From: Duganella qianjiadongensis
Lineage (GTDB): Bacteria; Pseudomonadota; Gammaproteobacteria; Burkholderiales; Burkholderiaceae_D
Direction: 5' to 3'
Assembly: GCF_009857915.1 (NCBI RefSeq)
Contig: NZ_WWCM01000002.1
Span: forward strand, 62,001-126,000
Length of the DNA stretch: 64,000 nt
Shown here: positions 38,321 to 48,006 of the stretch, in pieces
Layout: every line of letters begins with the position of its first letter
Position numbering within the stretch: position 1 is the stretch's first letter
Notes under the pieces: generated by a model
The model's input: only the letters and a program-made list of their open reading frames with translations
The model's database searches: none
What the model was told of the DNA's origin: nothing
Program-made: the position numbers and the translations under genes

Positions 38321-40243
38321 TCAGGCTTCTTTCTTCATCGAGAAATCTTCGTCGGAACCCGGTACGGTATTACCCACCGGATCTTGGTCGTGCAGGCCTA
38401 CCGTGGTAGGAATCGGCGATGGCAGCGGGAAGGTGGTAGCACCCTTCTCGGCTTCGCATACGCTGTTGCGGAACATGGCGAACAGTTCGCGGCCCATGCC
38501 CACCTGATTCGGCGACAGATCAGCCGTGGCCATGGAGCGGGCATGCCAGACGGCGCTGTCGACCAGCGCTTCCAGCGTGCCGGTGCTGGCGCACAGGCGG
38601 ATGATGTCGCCATCGCGCACCAGACCGAGCGGACCACCGGCCAGAATTTCCGGCGATACGTGTATCGCCGCCGGCACTTTGCCCGAAGCGCCGGACATCC
38701 GGCCGTCGGTCACCAGCGCCACATGGCGGCCGGCATCCTGCAGGTTGGCCAGTGCGGGCGTCAGCGCGTGCAGCTCCGGCATGCCATTGGCGCGCGGCCC
38801 CTGGAAGCGGATCACGGCCACAAAGTCGCGATCGAGTTTGCCGGCCTTGTAATCGGCCATAAAAGCTTCCTGCGAATTGAACACCAGTGCAGGCGCTTCT
38901 ACCGTGCGGTGCTCCGGCTTCACTGCCGAGACTTTCATCACGGCGCGGCCCAGATTGCCCTTTACCAGTACCATGCCGCCGTCGGCCGAGAATGGCGCGC
39001 CAGCTTTGCGCAGCACTTTTTCGTCGCCCGATTCCAGCGGCGCGTCTTTCCACACCACGCCCTGGCCGTTCTCTCCGAGGAAAGGCTCGGCCGCGTGCGC
39101 GCGCAGGCCTTTGCCCAGTATGGTGGTAACGTCGTCATGCAGCAGACCAGCATCGAGCAGCTCGCGGATCACGAAGCCGGTACCGCCGGCGGCGTGGAAG
39201 TGGTTCACATCGGCGTCGCCGTTCGGGTAGATGCGGGTCAAGAGCGGCACCACGCGCGACAGCTCGTCGAAATCATTCCAGTCGATCACGATGCCGGCCG
39301 CCTTGGCAATGGCAACCAGGTGCAGCGTGTGGTTGGTGGAACCGCCCGTGGTCAGCAGAGCGACGATGGCGTTGACGATAGATTTTTCATCGACCACGTG
39401 GCCGACCGGCAGATATTCATCCGACTGCGCGGTGATGACGGCAGCGCGGCGCGCAGCGGCCTTGGTCAGTTCGTCGCGCAACGGGGTGTTGGGAGTAATG
39501 AAGGCGGCGCCCGGCAAATGCAGTCCCATCACTTCCATCAGCATCTGGTTGCTGTTGGCAGTGCCGTAGAAGGTGCAGGTACCGGCACCGTGGTAGGACT
39601 TGGCCTCGCCTTCGAGCAGCTCTTCGCGGCCCACTTTGCCTTGTGCGTACAACTGGCGCACTTTGGCTTTTTCCGAATTCGACAAGCCGGTGGTCATCGG
39701 GCCGGCCGGCACGAACACGGCTGGCAGGTGGCCGAAGTGCAGCGCGCCGATCAGCAGGCCCGGTACGATCTTGTCGCATACGCCCAGATACACAGCAGAG
39801 TCGAACATATTGTGCGACAGCGCGACGGCAGCGGCCATGGCAATGGCGTCGCGCGAGAACAGCGACAGTTCCATGCCGGGCTGGCCCTGCGTCACGCCGT
39901 CGCACATGGCCGGTGCGCCACCGGCAAACTGGGCCACCGCGCCCACTTCGCGCACGGCTTGCTTGATCAGTTGCGGATAGCCTTCGAACGGCTGGTGCGC
40001 CGACAGCATATCGTTGTAGGAAGAGATGATGGCGACAGAAGGCTTCTTCACTTCCTTCAGCACCAGCTTGTCGTTAGCAGGAAAAGCGGCAAAGCCGTGC
40101 GCCAGATTGGTACACGACAGCGCGCCGCGCTGTACGCCTTTGATACGGGCTGCTTCGAGGTGGGCCAGATACGCGCCACGCGACGGTTTGCTGCGTTCGA
40201 TGATGCGCGCGGTGACGCTTTCCAGGACTGGATGCAAGGCCAT
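38321..40243 (-). CDS. edd: 6-phosphogluconate dehydratase
   Basis: 640 residues, a member of the IlvD/Edd family that uses a [4Fe-4S] cluster. The order of conserved blocks ([99 protein letters not shown]) is that of Edd. It makes KDPG from 6-phosphogluconate. AAGGAA precedes the ATG, and a probable HexR operator lies 23-42 bases upstream. First gene of edd-eda and divergent from pgi. Confidence 0.97.
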   Translation of the reverse strand: MALHPVLESVTARIIERSKPSRGAYLAHLEAARIKGVQRGALSCTNLAHGFAAFPANDKLVLKEVKKPSVAIISSYNDMLSAHQPFEGYPQLIKQAVREVGAVAQFAGGAPAMCDGVTQGQPGMELSLFSRDAIAMAAAVALSHNMFDSAVYLGVCDKIVPGLLIGALHFGHLPAVFVPAGPMTTGLSNSEKAKVRQLYAQGKVGREELLEGEAKSYHGAGTCTFYGTANSNQMLMEVMGLHLPGAAFITPNTPLRDELTKAAARRAAVITAQSDEYLPVGHVVDEKSIVNAIVALLTTGGSTNHTLHLVAIAKAAGIVIDWNDFDELSRVVPLLTRIYPNGDADVNHFHAAGGTGFVIRELLDAGLLHDDVTTILGKGLRAHAAEPFLGENGQGVVWKDAPLESGDEKVLRKAGAPFSADGGMVLVKGNLGRAVMKVSAVKPEHRTVEAPALVFNSQEAFMADYKAGKLDRDFVAVIRFQGPRANGMPELHALTPALANLQDAGRHVALVTDGRMSGASGKVPAAIHVSPEILAGGPLGLVRDGDIIRLCASTGTLEALVDSAVWHARSMATADLSPNQVGMGRELFAMFRNSVCEAEKGATTFPLPSPIPTTVGLHDQDPVGNTVPGSDEDFSMKKEA

Positions 40244-40265
40244 GATCGTTCCTTATGAATTAACT

Positions 40266-40285
40266 GCGTGAAATTTTACTACAAA
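40266..40285 (-). promoter_or_regulatory. Putative HexR operator before edd
   Basis: Reads TTTGTAGTAAAATTTCACGC on the minus strand, 17 of 20 bases identical to the first site before zwf (43102-43121). The family consensus of HexR in gammaproteobacteria, TGTAATTAAATTACA, is similar in design. Confidence 0.75.
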
Positions 40286-40419
40286 TTTCCGTATCAGCCA
40301 GCCTTTTATTTACCCTATCGGTGCGCCAGCAGGCCAAAAAGCGACGTTTTATCACGCTAGTGGTGACCGGCGCGGACTAAAACACCCCTGCTCCGGCAGG
40401 AAAATCGCAAGCCAGACAA

Positions 40420-40441
40420 GTAAACGTAGTGAATTTACCTG
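40420..40441 (+). promoter_or_regulatory. Putative HexR operator before pgi
   Basis: Contains ACGTAGTGAATTTACCTG with flanking GTAAA/TTTAC half-sites, a looser copy of the edd and zwf motif. It overlaps the region expected to hold the -35; TATGAT at 40451-40456 is a fair -10. Confidence 0.6.
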
Positions 40442-40497
40442 TTTTTCCTGTATGATATTCCGCATCCCCTCCATCAGCACTCACAACGCCGACTATT

Positions 40498-42147
40498 ATG
40501 CGCCTGCCAGCTCTGACCTCTACCGCCAATTTTCTAGCCCTCGCCAGCCACGCCACTACCGCCCGCACATGGCAGATGCGCCAGCTGTTTGCCGCTGACG
40601 CCCAGCGCTTCCCGAAACTGACGGTGGATGCCGCCGGCCTGTTCCTCGACTACTCCAAGAACCGCCTCGATAGCCGCACGGTCGGGCTGCTGCTAGATCT
40701 GGCACGCGAGCGCGGCGTGGAAAGCCTGCGCGACGCCATGTTCGCCGGCGAGAAAATCAATCTTACCGAACAACGCGCCGTGCTGCACACGGCCCTGCGT
40801 ATGCCGCGCGGCAAAGCGCTGGTGGTGGACGGCCAGGATATCGGCCATGACGTGCACGCCGTACTGGACCAGATCAAGGACTTTACCGACCGCGTACGCA
40901 GCGGCGCCTGGCTGGGCTACACGGGCAAACCGATTACCGACGTGGTAAATATCGGCATCGGCGGTTCCGACCTGGGCCCGAAAATGGCCGTGCTGGCACT
41001 GCGCTCCTACAGCCACCCGCGCCTGAAAATGCACTTCGTCTCCAATGTCGACGGTCACGATATGGATGCAGCACTGGCGCAGGTGAATCCGGAAACCACG
41101 CTGTTCATCGTCGCCTCGAAGACCTTTACTACCGCCGAGACCATGCTCAATGCAGGCACGGCACGCCACTGGTTCCTGCAGTCGGCCACAGAAGCGGATC
41201 TGCCGCGCCACTTCGTGGCTGTCTCCACCAATCAGCAGGCGGTGGCTGCCTTCGGCATCGACACCGCCAATATGTTCCCGTTCTGGGACTGGGTGGGCGG
41301 CCGCTATTCGGTGTGGTCGGCCATCGGCCTGTCGCTGGCACTGGCCGTGGGCTTCGGCTACTTCACCGACTTCCTCGCTGGCGCGCACGCCATGGACGAG
41401 CATTTCCGCACCGCCCCGCTGGAGCAGAACATGCCGGTACTGCTGGCCATGGTGGGCTTCTGGAACCGCCAGTTCCTCGACGCCGGCTCGCTTTCCATCG
41501 CGCCCTATCATCAGGATCTGAGCCGCTTCCCGGCCTACCTGCAGCAGCTCGACATGGAGAGCAACGGCAAGCGCGTCACCCGTAGCGGCGCCGTGGTCGA
41601 TACGCCTACCTGCCCGGTAGTCTGGGGCGAGTGCGGCACCAACGCGCAGCACGCCTACTTCCAGCTGCTGCATCAGGGTACCGACGTCACGCCTATCGAC
41701 TTCATCGCCACCCTGCGCGCCACCCACGATCTGGCCGGCCACCATGACGCCCTGCTGGCCAATTGCTTCGCCCAGTCGGAAGCCTTTATGAAAGGTAAAA
41801 CCGAAGAGGAAGCACGGGCCGATCTGCAGGCGCTCAAACTGAGCGAAGAGGAAATCGCTACCCTGCTGCCGCACAAGATCTTCCCCGGCAACCGCCCGTC
41901 CAACACCATCCTGATGGACCAGCTCAATCCGTCCGCACTGGGTGCACTGATCGCCCTGTACGAGCACAAAACCTTGGTGCAAGGCGCCATCTGGGACGTC
42001 AACAGCTTCGACCAGTGGGGTGTAGAACTGGGCAAGGTACTGGCCAAAAATATTCAGGCCGAACTGACCGGCAGCGTACAACCGGAGCGTCACGACAGCT
42101 CCACCAACGGCCTGATCGTCATGGCCAAGGCAGCACAGCACCTATGA
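40498..42147 (+). CDS. pgi: Glucose-6-phosphate isomerase
   Basis: 549 residues, normal for Pgi. [26 protein letters not shown] (sugar-phosphate loop), [59 protein letters not shown] and DQWGVELGK are all conserved, including the catalytic Glu and His. It interconverts glucose and fructose 6-phosphate. The start lacks a Shine-Dalgarno but the N-terminal alignment supports it; zwf has the same odd ACTATTATG start context. The stop overlaps the lactonase start by four bases. Confidence 0.97.
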   Translation: MRLPALTSTANFLALASHATTARTWQMRQLFAADAQRFPKLTVDAAGLFLDYSKNRLDSRTVGLLLDLARERGVESLRDAMFAGEKINLTEQRAVLHTALRMPRGKALVVDGQDIGHDVHAVLDQIKDFTDRVRSGAWLGYTGKPITDVVNIGIGGSDLGPKMAVLALRSYSHPRLKMHFVSNVDGHDMDAALAQVNPETTLFIVASKTFTTAETMLNAGTARHWFLQSATEADLPRHFVAVSTNQQAVAAFGIDTANMFPFWDWVGGRYSVWSAIGLSLALAVGFGYFTDFLAGAHAMDEHFRTAPLEQNMPVLLAMVGFWNRQFLDAGSLSIAPYHQDLSRFPAYLQQLDMESNGKRVTRSGAVVDTPTCPVVWGECGTNAQHAYFQLLHQGTDVTPIDFIATLRATHDLAGHHDALLANCFAQSEAFMKGKTEEEARADLQALKLSEEEIATLLPHKIFPGNRPSNTILMDQLNPSALGALIALYEHKTLVQGAIWDVNSFDQWGVELGKVLAKNIQAELTGSVQPERHDSSTNGLIVMAKAAQHL

Positions 42148-43040
42148 TGACTAGCGAAATCAGCGTCGCCTACGACGCCGTCATGCAGACCGGCGAGTGC
42201 CCGCTGTGGCACCCGCAGGAACAGGCCGTGTACTGGGTCGACATTCCCGCCTTCACCGTGCACCGGCTCGATCCTGCTACGGGCGCGCACCGCGCATGGA
42301 AGCTCGACAGCGAACCGGCCACGCTGGCGCTGTGCCAGCGTGGCGGCCTGATCGTGGCCATGCGCAGCGGCTTTGCCCACCTCGACACAGCCAGCGCCGA
42401 AGTGCGCCTGACGCCGATTGCAGCAGCGCCTTACGACACCCGCATCGCCCGCTTCAACGACGGCCATGTCGATGGCGCGGGCCGCTTCTGGGTAGGCACC
42501 ATCTACGAGCCGCGCGACAAGCCGGCCGCGGAAATGTATGTGCTGGAAAAAGGCGCGCTACGTCTGGCATGGTCGGGCGGCGTAACCAATTCCAACGGCC
42601 TCGGTTTCAGCCCCGACTACCGCAGCCTGTACCACGCCGATACCAGCGCCCACCGCGTATCGCGCTACGACTTCAATCTGCAAAGCGGCACCGTGAGCAA
42701 CCAGCGCACGCTGATGCAGTTCTCGGCCGATAAAGCCAATAATTACGGCGGCCGCCCCGATGGTGCGGCGGTCGATAGCGCAGGCAATTACTGGGTTGCC
42801 ATGTTCGAAGGCGCGCGTCTGGTCAAACTGTCGCCGGAAGGTACGCTGCTAGGCGAACTGGCGCTGCCGGTGCGCTGCCCCACCATGCTGGCTTTCGGCG
42901 ATGCCGACCTGCGCACGCTGTACATCACCAGCGCCGGCGCCCGCCCTGCGGACGAACTGGCGGCCTATCCGCTCAGCGGCAAACTGCTGCGCGTACGGGT
43001 GGATGTGGCAGGCCGCACGGAAGTACCGTATTTGGAATAA
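42144..43040 (+). CDS. SMP-30/gluconolactonase-like protein
   Basis: 298 residues, a six-bladed propeller of the SMP-30/regucalcin family: [18 protein letters not shown] (first metal Glu), [40 protein letters not shown] and [23 protein letters not shown] (metal Asn/Asp). It probably hydrolyses a sugar lactone; next to pgi and zwf it may substitute for 6-phosphogluconolactonase, for which no separate pgl gene is in the window, or handle free gluconolactone. The ATG overlaps the pgi stop (ATGA), so they are coupled. Confidence 0.88.
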   Translation: MMTSEISVAYDAVMQTGECPLWHPQEQAVYWVDIPAFTVHRLDPATGAHRAWKLDSEPATLALCQRGGLIVAMRSGFAHLDTASAEVRLTPIAAAPYDTRIARFNDGHVDGAGRFWVGTIYEPRDKPAAEMYVLEKGALRLAWSGGVTNSNGLGFSPDYRSLYHADTSAHRVSRYDFNLQSGTVSNQRTLMQFSADKANNYGGRPDGAAVDSAGNYWVAMFEGARLVKLSPEGTLLGELALPVRCPTMLAFGDADLRTLYITSAGARPADELAAYPLSGKLLRVRVDVAGRTEVPYLE

Positions 43041-43101
43041 ACTTTGTCATCCTGACCGACGGTAGCAGCCGGGCGTGGGCCATAAGCCTCAGCTCCGGCA
43101 C

Positions 43102-43121
43102 TTTGTAGTAAATTTTCTTGC
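43102..43121 (+). promoter_or_regulatory. Putative HexR operator 1 before zwf
   Basis: TTTGTAGTAAATTTTCTTGC, nearly the same 20-mer as the edd site. It lies 32 bases (about three helical turns) upstream of a second copy. Confidence 0.7.
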
Positions 43122-43135
43122 AACTCAACAATTCG

Positions 43136-43150
43136 TGTAGTAAATTTACA
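43136..43150 (+). promoter_or_regulatory. Putative HexR operator 2 before zwf
   Basis: TGTAGTAAATTTACA, a 15-base imperfect palindrome that matches the TGTA-N7-TACA frame of known HexR sites. It lies 47 bases before the zwf ATG. Confidence 0.75.
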
Positions 43151-43197
43151 CCTGCAGTCCTTTCTTTGCACTCTACTTACTGCGAATTCACACTATT

Positions 43198-44670
43198 ATG
43201 GCTCTTACCGATTTTGACCTGGTTCTGTTTGGCGGCAGCGGCGATCTGGCGATGCGCAAATTGCTGCCTGCGATGTTTGCCCGCGATGTGGCCAACGATC
43301 TGCCGGCTTCGGCCCGGATTATCTGCGTGGGCCGCGCCGACGCCAGTCAGGAAGAATTCCTGCACACCATAGAAACCACGTCGAAACCCCATATCAAGGC
43401 GAGCACGGTGTCGGCTGCGGCATGGGCCAAGTTCACCGCGCGCATTACCTACGTGTCGCTCAACGCCACCGATGCCGGCACCTACCACACGCTGGTGGAA
43501 GCGCTGCGCAAGGACGACGCGATCACCAAGGTCTATTATCTGGCTACGCCGCCGGCGATCTTCTCGCAGATTTGCGAGAACCTGAAGTCCAACGGTCTGG
43601 TCACGCAGAATTCGCGCGTGGTACTGGAAAAACCGCTGGGTCGCGATCTGGCTTCGGCCAAACAGATCAACGCCGAAGTGGGCAAGGTGTTCGAAGAATC
43701 GCAGATCTACCGTATCGACCACTATCTGGGCAAAGAAACGGTACAGAATCTGCTGGCTCTGCGCTTCGGTAACATCCTGTTCGAGCCGCTGTGGCGCCGT
43801 GAATGGATTTCCGACGTGCAGATCACCATCGCCGAAAAACTCGGCGTAGGCAACCGCCTCGGCTACTACGACACCTCGGGCGCGCTGCGCGACATGCTGC
43901 AGAACCACCTGCTGCAGCTGCTGTGTATCGTGGCGATGGAACCGCCTACCTCGATCGCGCCGGACGCCGTGCGCGACGCCAAGCTGCACGTGCTGCGCTC
44001 GCTGAAAAAATTCACCCCCACCACGCTGGCCCAGAACATCGTGCGCGGCCAGTACCGCGCCGGCCATGTGGATGGCAAGGCTGTGCCGAGCTACCGCGAC
44101 GAACCGGATGCGCCGGAACACTCGCGCACCGAGACCTTCGTCGCCATGAAGGCAGAAATCGATACGTGGCGCTGGGCCGGTGTGCCGTTCTACCTGCGTA
44201 CCGGTAAGCGCATGGCCGACAGTCTGGCCGAAATCGTGGTGCGTTTCAAACAGATTCCTCACTCGATCTTCGCTCAGCCCACCAACAGCTTCCAGCCCAA
44301 TTCGCTGGTGATCCGCCTGCAGCCGGACGAAGGCCTGCGCATGAACCTGATGGCCAAGACACCGGGCGACGGCATGCGTCTGAAACAGGCCGAACTGGAA
44401 CTGGACTTCCGCGAATCGTTCAAATCCCCGCGTATGGATGCTTACGAGCGCCTGCTGCTGGACGTGCTGCGCGGCCAGCTGACCCTGTTCATGCGCGGCG
44501 ACGAACTGGAAGCGGCATGGGAATGGGTCGAGCCTATTCTCAACAACTGGGAATCGGACGACAGCTTCCCGCTGCCCTATGCTTCCGGTACCTGGGGCCC
44601 TGCGGCCGCTTCGGCCCTGATCGGCCGCGACGGCCTGCAATGGCGCGAAGAAGTTCTGCCGGAAGATTAA
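43198..44670 (+). CDS. zwf: Glucose-6-phosphate dehydrogenase
   Basis: 490 residues. LVLFGGSGDLAMRKLLPAMF is the NADP-binding start, RVVLEKPLGRDLASA and YRIDHYLGKETVQN carry the catalytic Lys/His, and GRLGYYDTSGALRDM-like and RTGKRMAD motifs are present. It oxidises glucose 6-phosphate to 6-phosphogluconolactone, feeding the Entner-Doudoroff and pentose-phosphate routes. The ATG has no Shine-Dalgarno but is where the family starts. hexR follows 6 bases after the stop. Confidence 0.97.
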   Translation: MALTDFDLVLFGGSGDLAMRKLLPAMFARDVANDLPASARIICVGRADASQEEFLHTIETTSKPHIKASTVSAAAWAKFTARITYVSLNATDAGTYHTLVEALRKDDAITKVYYLATPPAIFSQICENLKSNGLVTQNSRVVLEKPLGRDLASAKQINAEVGKVFEESQIYRIDHYLGKETVQNLLALRFGNILFEPLWRREWISDVQITIAEKLGVGNRLGYYDTSGALRDMLQNHLLQLLCIVAMEPPTSIAPDAVRDAKLHVLRSLKKFTPTTLAQNIVRGQYRAGHVDGKAVPSYRDEPDAPEHSRTETFVAMKAEIDTWRWAGVPFYLRTGKRMADSLAEIVVRFKQIPHSIFAQPTNSFQPNSLVIRLQPDEGLRMNLMAKTPGDGMRLKQAELELDFRESFKSPRMDAYERLLLDVLRGQLTLFMRGDELEAAWEWVEPILNNWESDDSFPLPYASGTWGPAAASALIGRDGLQWREEVLPED

Positions 44671-44676
44671 GGTTCT

Positions 44677-45531
44677 ATGCTGCTCGATTCGATCCGCACC
44701 CAGCTCGACTCGCTCTCCAAATCGGAGCGCAAGGTGGCGCTGGCCGTGCTTGACAACCCCGGCCAGACGGTCAGCCAGAACATCACTGCGCTGGCCAAAA
44801 GCGCGCAGGTGTCGGAACCCACCGTGGTGCGCTTCTGCCGCACTCTGGGTTACGACGGCTGGCACGAGTTCAAGCTGAAACTGGCGCAGGGGCTGGCACT
44901 GGCCCTGCCCGGACTGAACGAGCAGCCGACCCAGGATGATCTGGCGGCTGATCTGGTCAACAAGATCTGCAGCCGCTCCATCAACACCCTGCTCGATCTG
45001 CGCAACAACCTCGATCCGGAAGCGATCCAGAAGGCGCTCGACATTCTGTCCAAAGCCAACAAGATCGAATTCTACGGTCAGGGTACCTCCGGCATCGTGG
45101 CCACCGACGCCCAGCACAAGTTCTTCCGCTCGGGCGTGCCGACGGTGGCCTATGCCGACCCGCACATCCACAGTATCGCGGCCGCGCTGTTGCGCACTGG
45201 CGACGCGGTAGTGGCGATCTCCCAGCGCGGCAACAGCCCGTCGCTGGTGCGCTCCATCAAACTGGCGCGCCGTGGCGGCGCCGATGTGATCGTGCTGGCC
45301 CCTTCGGGCACGCCGCTGGCCGATCTGGCCACGGTGCTGATTCCTATCGATCTGATTTTCAACATCGACCCCTACACGCCGATTTCGGCCCGTCTGGCCT
45401 ATCTGGTGGTGATCGACGTGCTGGCCGTTGGACTGGCGCTGCAGCGCGGACCGGACTTCCGCAAAAAAATGCAGAACGCCCAGAAAGCCTTGCAGGAATT
45501 CGACCTGCAGTTCGACTCCTTCATCCGCTGA
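44677..45531 (+). CDS. hexR: HexR-like RpiR-family regulator
   Basis: 284 residues. An N-terminal RpiR helix-turn-helix (LSKSERKVALAVLDNPGQTV, then ALAKSAQVSEPTVVRFCRTLGYDGWHEFKLKLAQ) is followed by a SIS sugar-phosphate-binding domain (IEFYGQGTSGIVATDAQHKFFRSG, VVAISQRGNSPSLVRSI). HexR represses zwf, edd and related genes and is released by KDPG in pseudomonads. Linkage to zwf and the repeated palindromic motif before zwf, edd and pgi support that identity. It lies 6 bases after zwf. Confidence 0.93.
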   Translation: MLLDSIRTQLDSLSKSERKVALAVLDNPGQTVSQNITALAKSAQVSEPTVVRFCRTLGYDGWHEFKLKLAQGLALALPGLNEQPTQDDLAADLVNKICSRSINTLLDLRNNLDPEAIQKALDILSKANKIEFYGQGTSGIVATDAQHKFFRSGVPTVAYADPHIHSIAAALLRTGDAVVAISQRGNSPSLVRSIKLARRGGADVIVLAPSGTPLADLATVLIPIDLIFNIDPYTPISARLAYLVVIDVLAVGLALQRGPDFRKKMQNAQKALQEFDLQFDSFIR

Positions 45532-45563
45532 CGTTGCAAGAACGGCAAACTGGCGTTTATTGT

Positions 45564-45590
45564 ATGGCGATATAGCGACTATATCGCCAT
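45564..45590 (+). terminator. Long perfect stem after hexR
   Basis: ATGGCGATATAG/CTATATCGCCAT, a 12-bp perfect inverted repeat with a 3-base loop, 32 bases after the hexR stop. No U tract follows; a second stem GCTTGC/GCAAGC (45591-45607) comes immediately after. It could terminate zwf-hexR or be an operator in the tal promoter region. Confidence 0.5.
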
Positions 45591-45597
45591 GCTTGCT

Positions 45598-45640
45598 TTG
45601 CGCAAGCTGTTAGCTTGAGTACAATAAGACGACTTATTGT
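45598..45640 (+). promoter_or_regulatory. Putative tal promoter with operator-like dyad
   Basis: TTGCGC (45598-45603), a 16-base spacer and TACAAT (45620-45625) form a possible promoter. The inverted repeat ACAATAAG/CTTATTGT (45621-45628 and 45633-45640) overlaps the -10 and expected start site, the place for a repressor. Confidence 0.4.
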
Positions 45641-45663
45641 CCTTACACTGAATGGCAGCGCAC

Positions 45664-46599
45664 ATGAACCAGCTCGAACAGCTCAAGAAATTCACCACCG
45701 TGGTAGCCGATACGGGCGACTTCCAGTCGATACAGGCTTACACCCCGCGCGACGCCACCACCAATCCGTCGCTGATCCTGAAGGCGGTGCAGAAAGAAGA
45801 GTATCAGCCACTGCTGGAAAAAGCCGTGCGCGACAACCTCGATAACTCCATCACCACCACCATCGATCACCTGCTCATCGCTTTCGGCAAGCAGATACTG
45901 CGTACCATACCGGGCCGCGTGTCGACCGAAATCGATGCCCGCCTGTCGTTCGACACGGAAGGCTCGGTAGCCAAGGCGCGTGAACTGATCGAACTGTATC
46001 GCCAGGCCGGCATCGACCGCGAGCGCGTGCTGATCAAGATGGCTGCCACCTGGGAAGGCATACGCGCTGCCGAGATTCTGGAAAAAGAAGGCATACGCTG
46101 CAACATGACGCTGCTGTTCTCGCTCACTCAGGCGATTGCCTGCGCCGAAGCGGGCGCCCAGCTGATTTCGCCATTCGTCGGCCGCATCTACGACTGGTAC
46201 AAGAAATCCACCGGCATCGAATATATCGCAGCGGAAGATCCGGGCGTGGCTTCCGTCAAGCGCATCTTCAACTACTACCGCAAGTTCGGCTACAAGACCG
46301 AAGTGATGGGCGCCAGCTTCCGCAACGTAGGCCAGATTCTGGAACTGGCCGGCTGCGACCTGCTCACCATCAGCCCTGAACTGCTGCAGCAGCTGCAGGA
46401 CAGCGAAGGTCTGGTCGAGCGCAAGCTGAGCAGCGAAGCCGCCTCCACCACCGGCATGATGAAACTGGCGCAGGATGAAAAAACCTTCCGCTTCCAGCTC
46501 AACGAAGACGCCATGGCGACGGAAAAACTGGCCGAAGGTATCCGTGCCTTCTGCGCCGATTCCGGCAAGCTGAAACAGATCATTTCGGGCATGCGTTAA
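45664..46599 (+). CDS. tal: Transaldolase
   Basis: 311 residues, TalB type. [20 protein letters not shown] is the family start (an ATG four codons earlier is possible); [29 protein letters not shown] with the Schiff-base Lys, [36 protein letters not shown] and [13 protein letters not shown] are conserved. It exchanges dihydroxyacetone units between sugar phosphates, linking the pentose-phosphate pathway to glycolysis. It follows zwf-hexR on the same strand after a 132-base gap with its own likely promoter, and a strong terminator follows. Confidence 0.97.
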   Translation: MNQLEQLKKFTTVVADTGDFQSIQAYTPRDATTNPSLILKAVQKEEYQPLLEKAVRDNLDNSITTTIDHLLIAFGKQILRTIPGRVSTEIDARLSFDTEGSVAKARELIELYRQAGIDRERVLIKMAATWEGIRAAEILEKEGIRCNMTLLFSLTQAIACAEAGAQLISPFVGRIYDWYKKSTGIEYIAAEDPGVASVKRIFNYYRKFGYKTEVMGASFRNVGQILELAGCDLLTISPELLQQLQDSEGLVERKLSSEAASTTGMMKLAQDEKTFRFQLNEDAMATEKLAEGIRAFCADSGKLKQIISGMR

Positions 46600-46632
46600 G
46601 CCGCCGCAGCGGAACCACTGCTCGGCACATGG

Positions 46633-46672
46633 GAGGCGGGCAACAGCACATGCTGTTGCCCGCCTCTTTTTT
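46633..46672 (+). terminator. Rho-independent terminator of tal
   Basis: A 14-bp perfect stem GAGGCGGGCAACAG/CTGTTGCCCGCCTC with a 6-base loop, followed by a run of six to seven T. A textbook intrinsic terminator, 33 bases after the stop. Confidence 0.95.
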
Positions 46673-46791
46673 AATATTGCCATATACAAAACGTTACATA
46701 AACGTCTGTATTACAATGCAGCGATCCTCGCCAGCTGCCCAGTCTGGCGGAGCACTTCATCTACTTTCAGTTTCGACTACGAGAACCACAT

Positions 46792-47994
46792 ATGCGACCT
46801 GCGTCCCGTTACTTCCTGCTTGCCGGCAGCGCTATCAGCCTGTCGCTGCTGGCCGCCTGCGGCGAAAAAGCTGCAGCCCCTGCCGCCCCGCCGCCTGCCA
46901 GCGTGGCTGTTATCACTGTCGCCCCGGGCAGCGTCACCATCAGCAGCGAGCTGCCGGGCCGCACCGAAGCCTCGCGCGTAGCGCAGGTACGAGCCCGTAC
47001 TGCCGGCATTGTGCTGCAGCGCGTGTATAAGGAAGGCAGCGAAGTCAAAGCCGGCGATGTGCTGTTCCGTATCGATCCGGCCCAGTTCCAGGCCAGCTTC
47101 GACAGCACGCAGGCCGCCGTCGCCAAGGCCGAAGCCAATCTGGCGCAGGCCGAACTCAAAGTAAAGCGCTACAAGCCGCTGCTGGCCGCACAGGCCGTGA
47201 GCCAGCAGGAATACGATGACGCCGTGACGGCACAGAAGCAGGCCAGCGCCGATCTGGCCACCGCCAAGGCAGCCCGCACCAACGCCAGCCTGACGCTGGG
47301 CTATTCCACCGTTACGGCGCCGATTGCGGGCCGCATCAGCCGCGCACTGGTCACCGAAGGGGCGCTGGTGGGTCAGGGGGAAGCCACGCCTATGGCCACC
47401 GTGCAGACGCTCGATCCTATCTACGTCACCATCACCCAGTCCTCGGCCGAACTGCTGGCGCTGCAAAAGGCACTGGCCAGCGGCCAGCTGAAAAGCGCCG
47501 GCAGCGGTGCGGCCCGCGTCACCCTGCTGACGGAAGATGGCCAGCCCTACCCGCAGGCAGGCAAGCTGCTGTTCTCCGATGTGTCGGTGGATGAAAGCAC
47601 CGGCACCGTGGCCATGCGCGCCGAGTTCCCCAATCCGCAGCGTACCTTGCTGCCGGGCATGTATGTGCGCGCCCGCCTCGAACAGGGCGTCAACGGCGCT
47701 GCCATCAGTGTGCCGCAGCAGGCCGTGATACGGGGACCGGAAGGTTCCTCCGTGCTGGTAGTCGGTGCCGACAACAAGGTACAGTCGCAGCCGGTAACGG
47801 CCAGTGCTGCCGATGGCCAGAACTGGGTGGTCAGCAGCGGCCTGAAAGGGGGCGAGCGCATCATCGTGGAGGGCTTCCAGAAAGCCAAGCCGGGCGCCAC
47901 CGTCAAGCCATCGCCATGGCAGGGCGCAGCGCCCAGCGGCACGAATGCCGGCGCGCCTGCCGCTGCCGCCGCAACTGCCAGCGCAGCGAAATAA
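46792..47994 (+). CDS. RND efflux periplasmic adaptor (MexA/AcrA type)
   Basis: 400 residues. The lipoprotein signal ends in LLAAC (Cys about 23), so it is anchored in the inner membrane. Conserved adaptor parts: ASRVAQVRARTAGIVLQRVYKEGSEVKAGDVLFRIDP (lipoyl domain), an alpha-hairpin rich in Ala/Gln, YSTVTAPIAGRISRALVTEGALV and NPQRTLLPGMYVRARLEQG. It connects the pump with the outer-membrane channel encoded two genes on. First gene of an adaptor-pump-channel operon with a candidate operator dyad about 80 bases before the start; no regulator gene is adjacent. Ala-rich C-terminus. Confidence 0.95.
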   Translation: MRPASRYFLLAGSAISLSLLAACGEKAAAPAAPPPASVAVITVAPGSVTISSELPGRTEASRVAQVRARTAGIVLQRVYKEGSEVKAGDVLFRIDPAQFQASFDSTQAAVAKAEANLAQAELKVKRYKPLLAAQAVSQQEYDDAVTAQKQASADLATAKAARTNASLTLGYSTVTAPIAGRISRALVTEGALVGQGEATPMATVQTLDPIYVTITQSSAELLALQKALASGQLKSAGSGAARVTLLTEDGQPYPQAGKLLFSDVSVDESTGTVAMRAEFPNPQRTLLPGMYVRARLEQGVNGAAISVPQQAVIRGPEGSSVLVVGADNKVQSQPVTASAADGQNWVVSSGLKGGERIIVEGFQKAKPGATVKPSPWQGAAPSGTNAGAPAAAAATASAAK

Positions 47995-48006
47995 GCGGGA
48001 GTCCTG

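Noticed and set aside
43177..45171. A 664-codon open frame antisense to zwf-hexR
   Set aside because: No domains, and it covers the well-supported zwf and hexR genes and their operator region.
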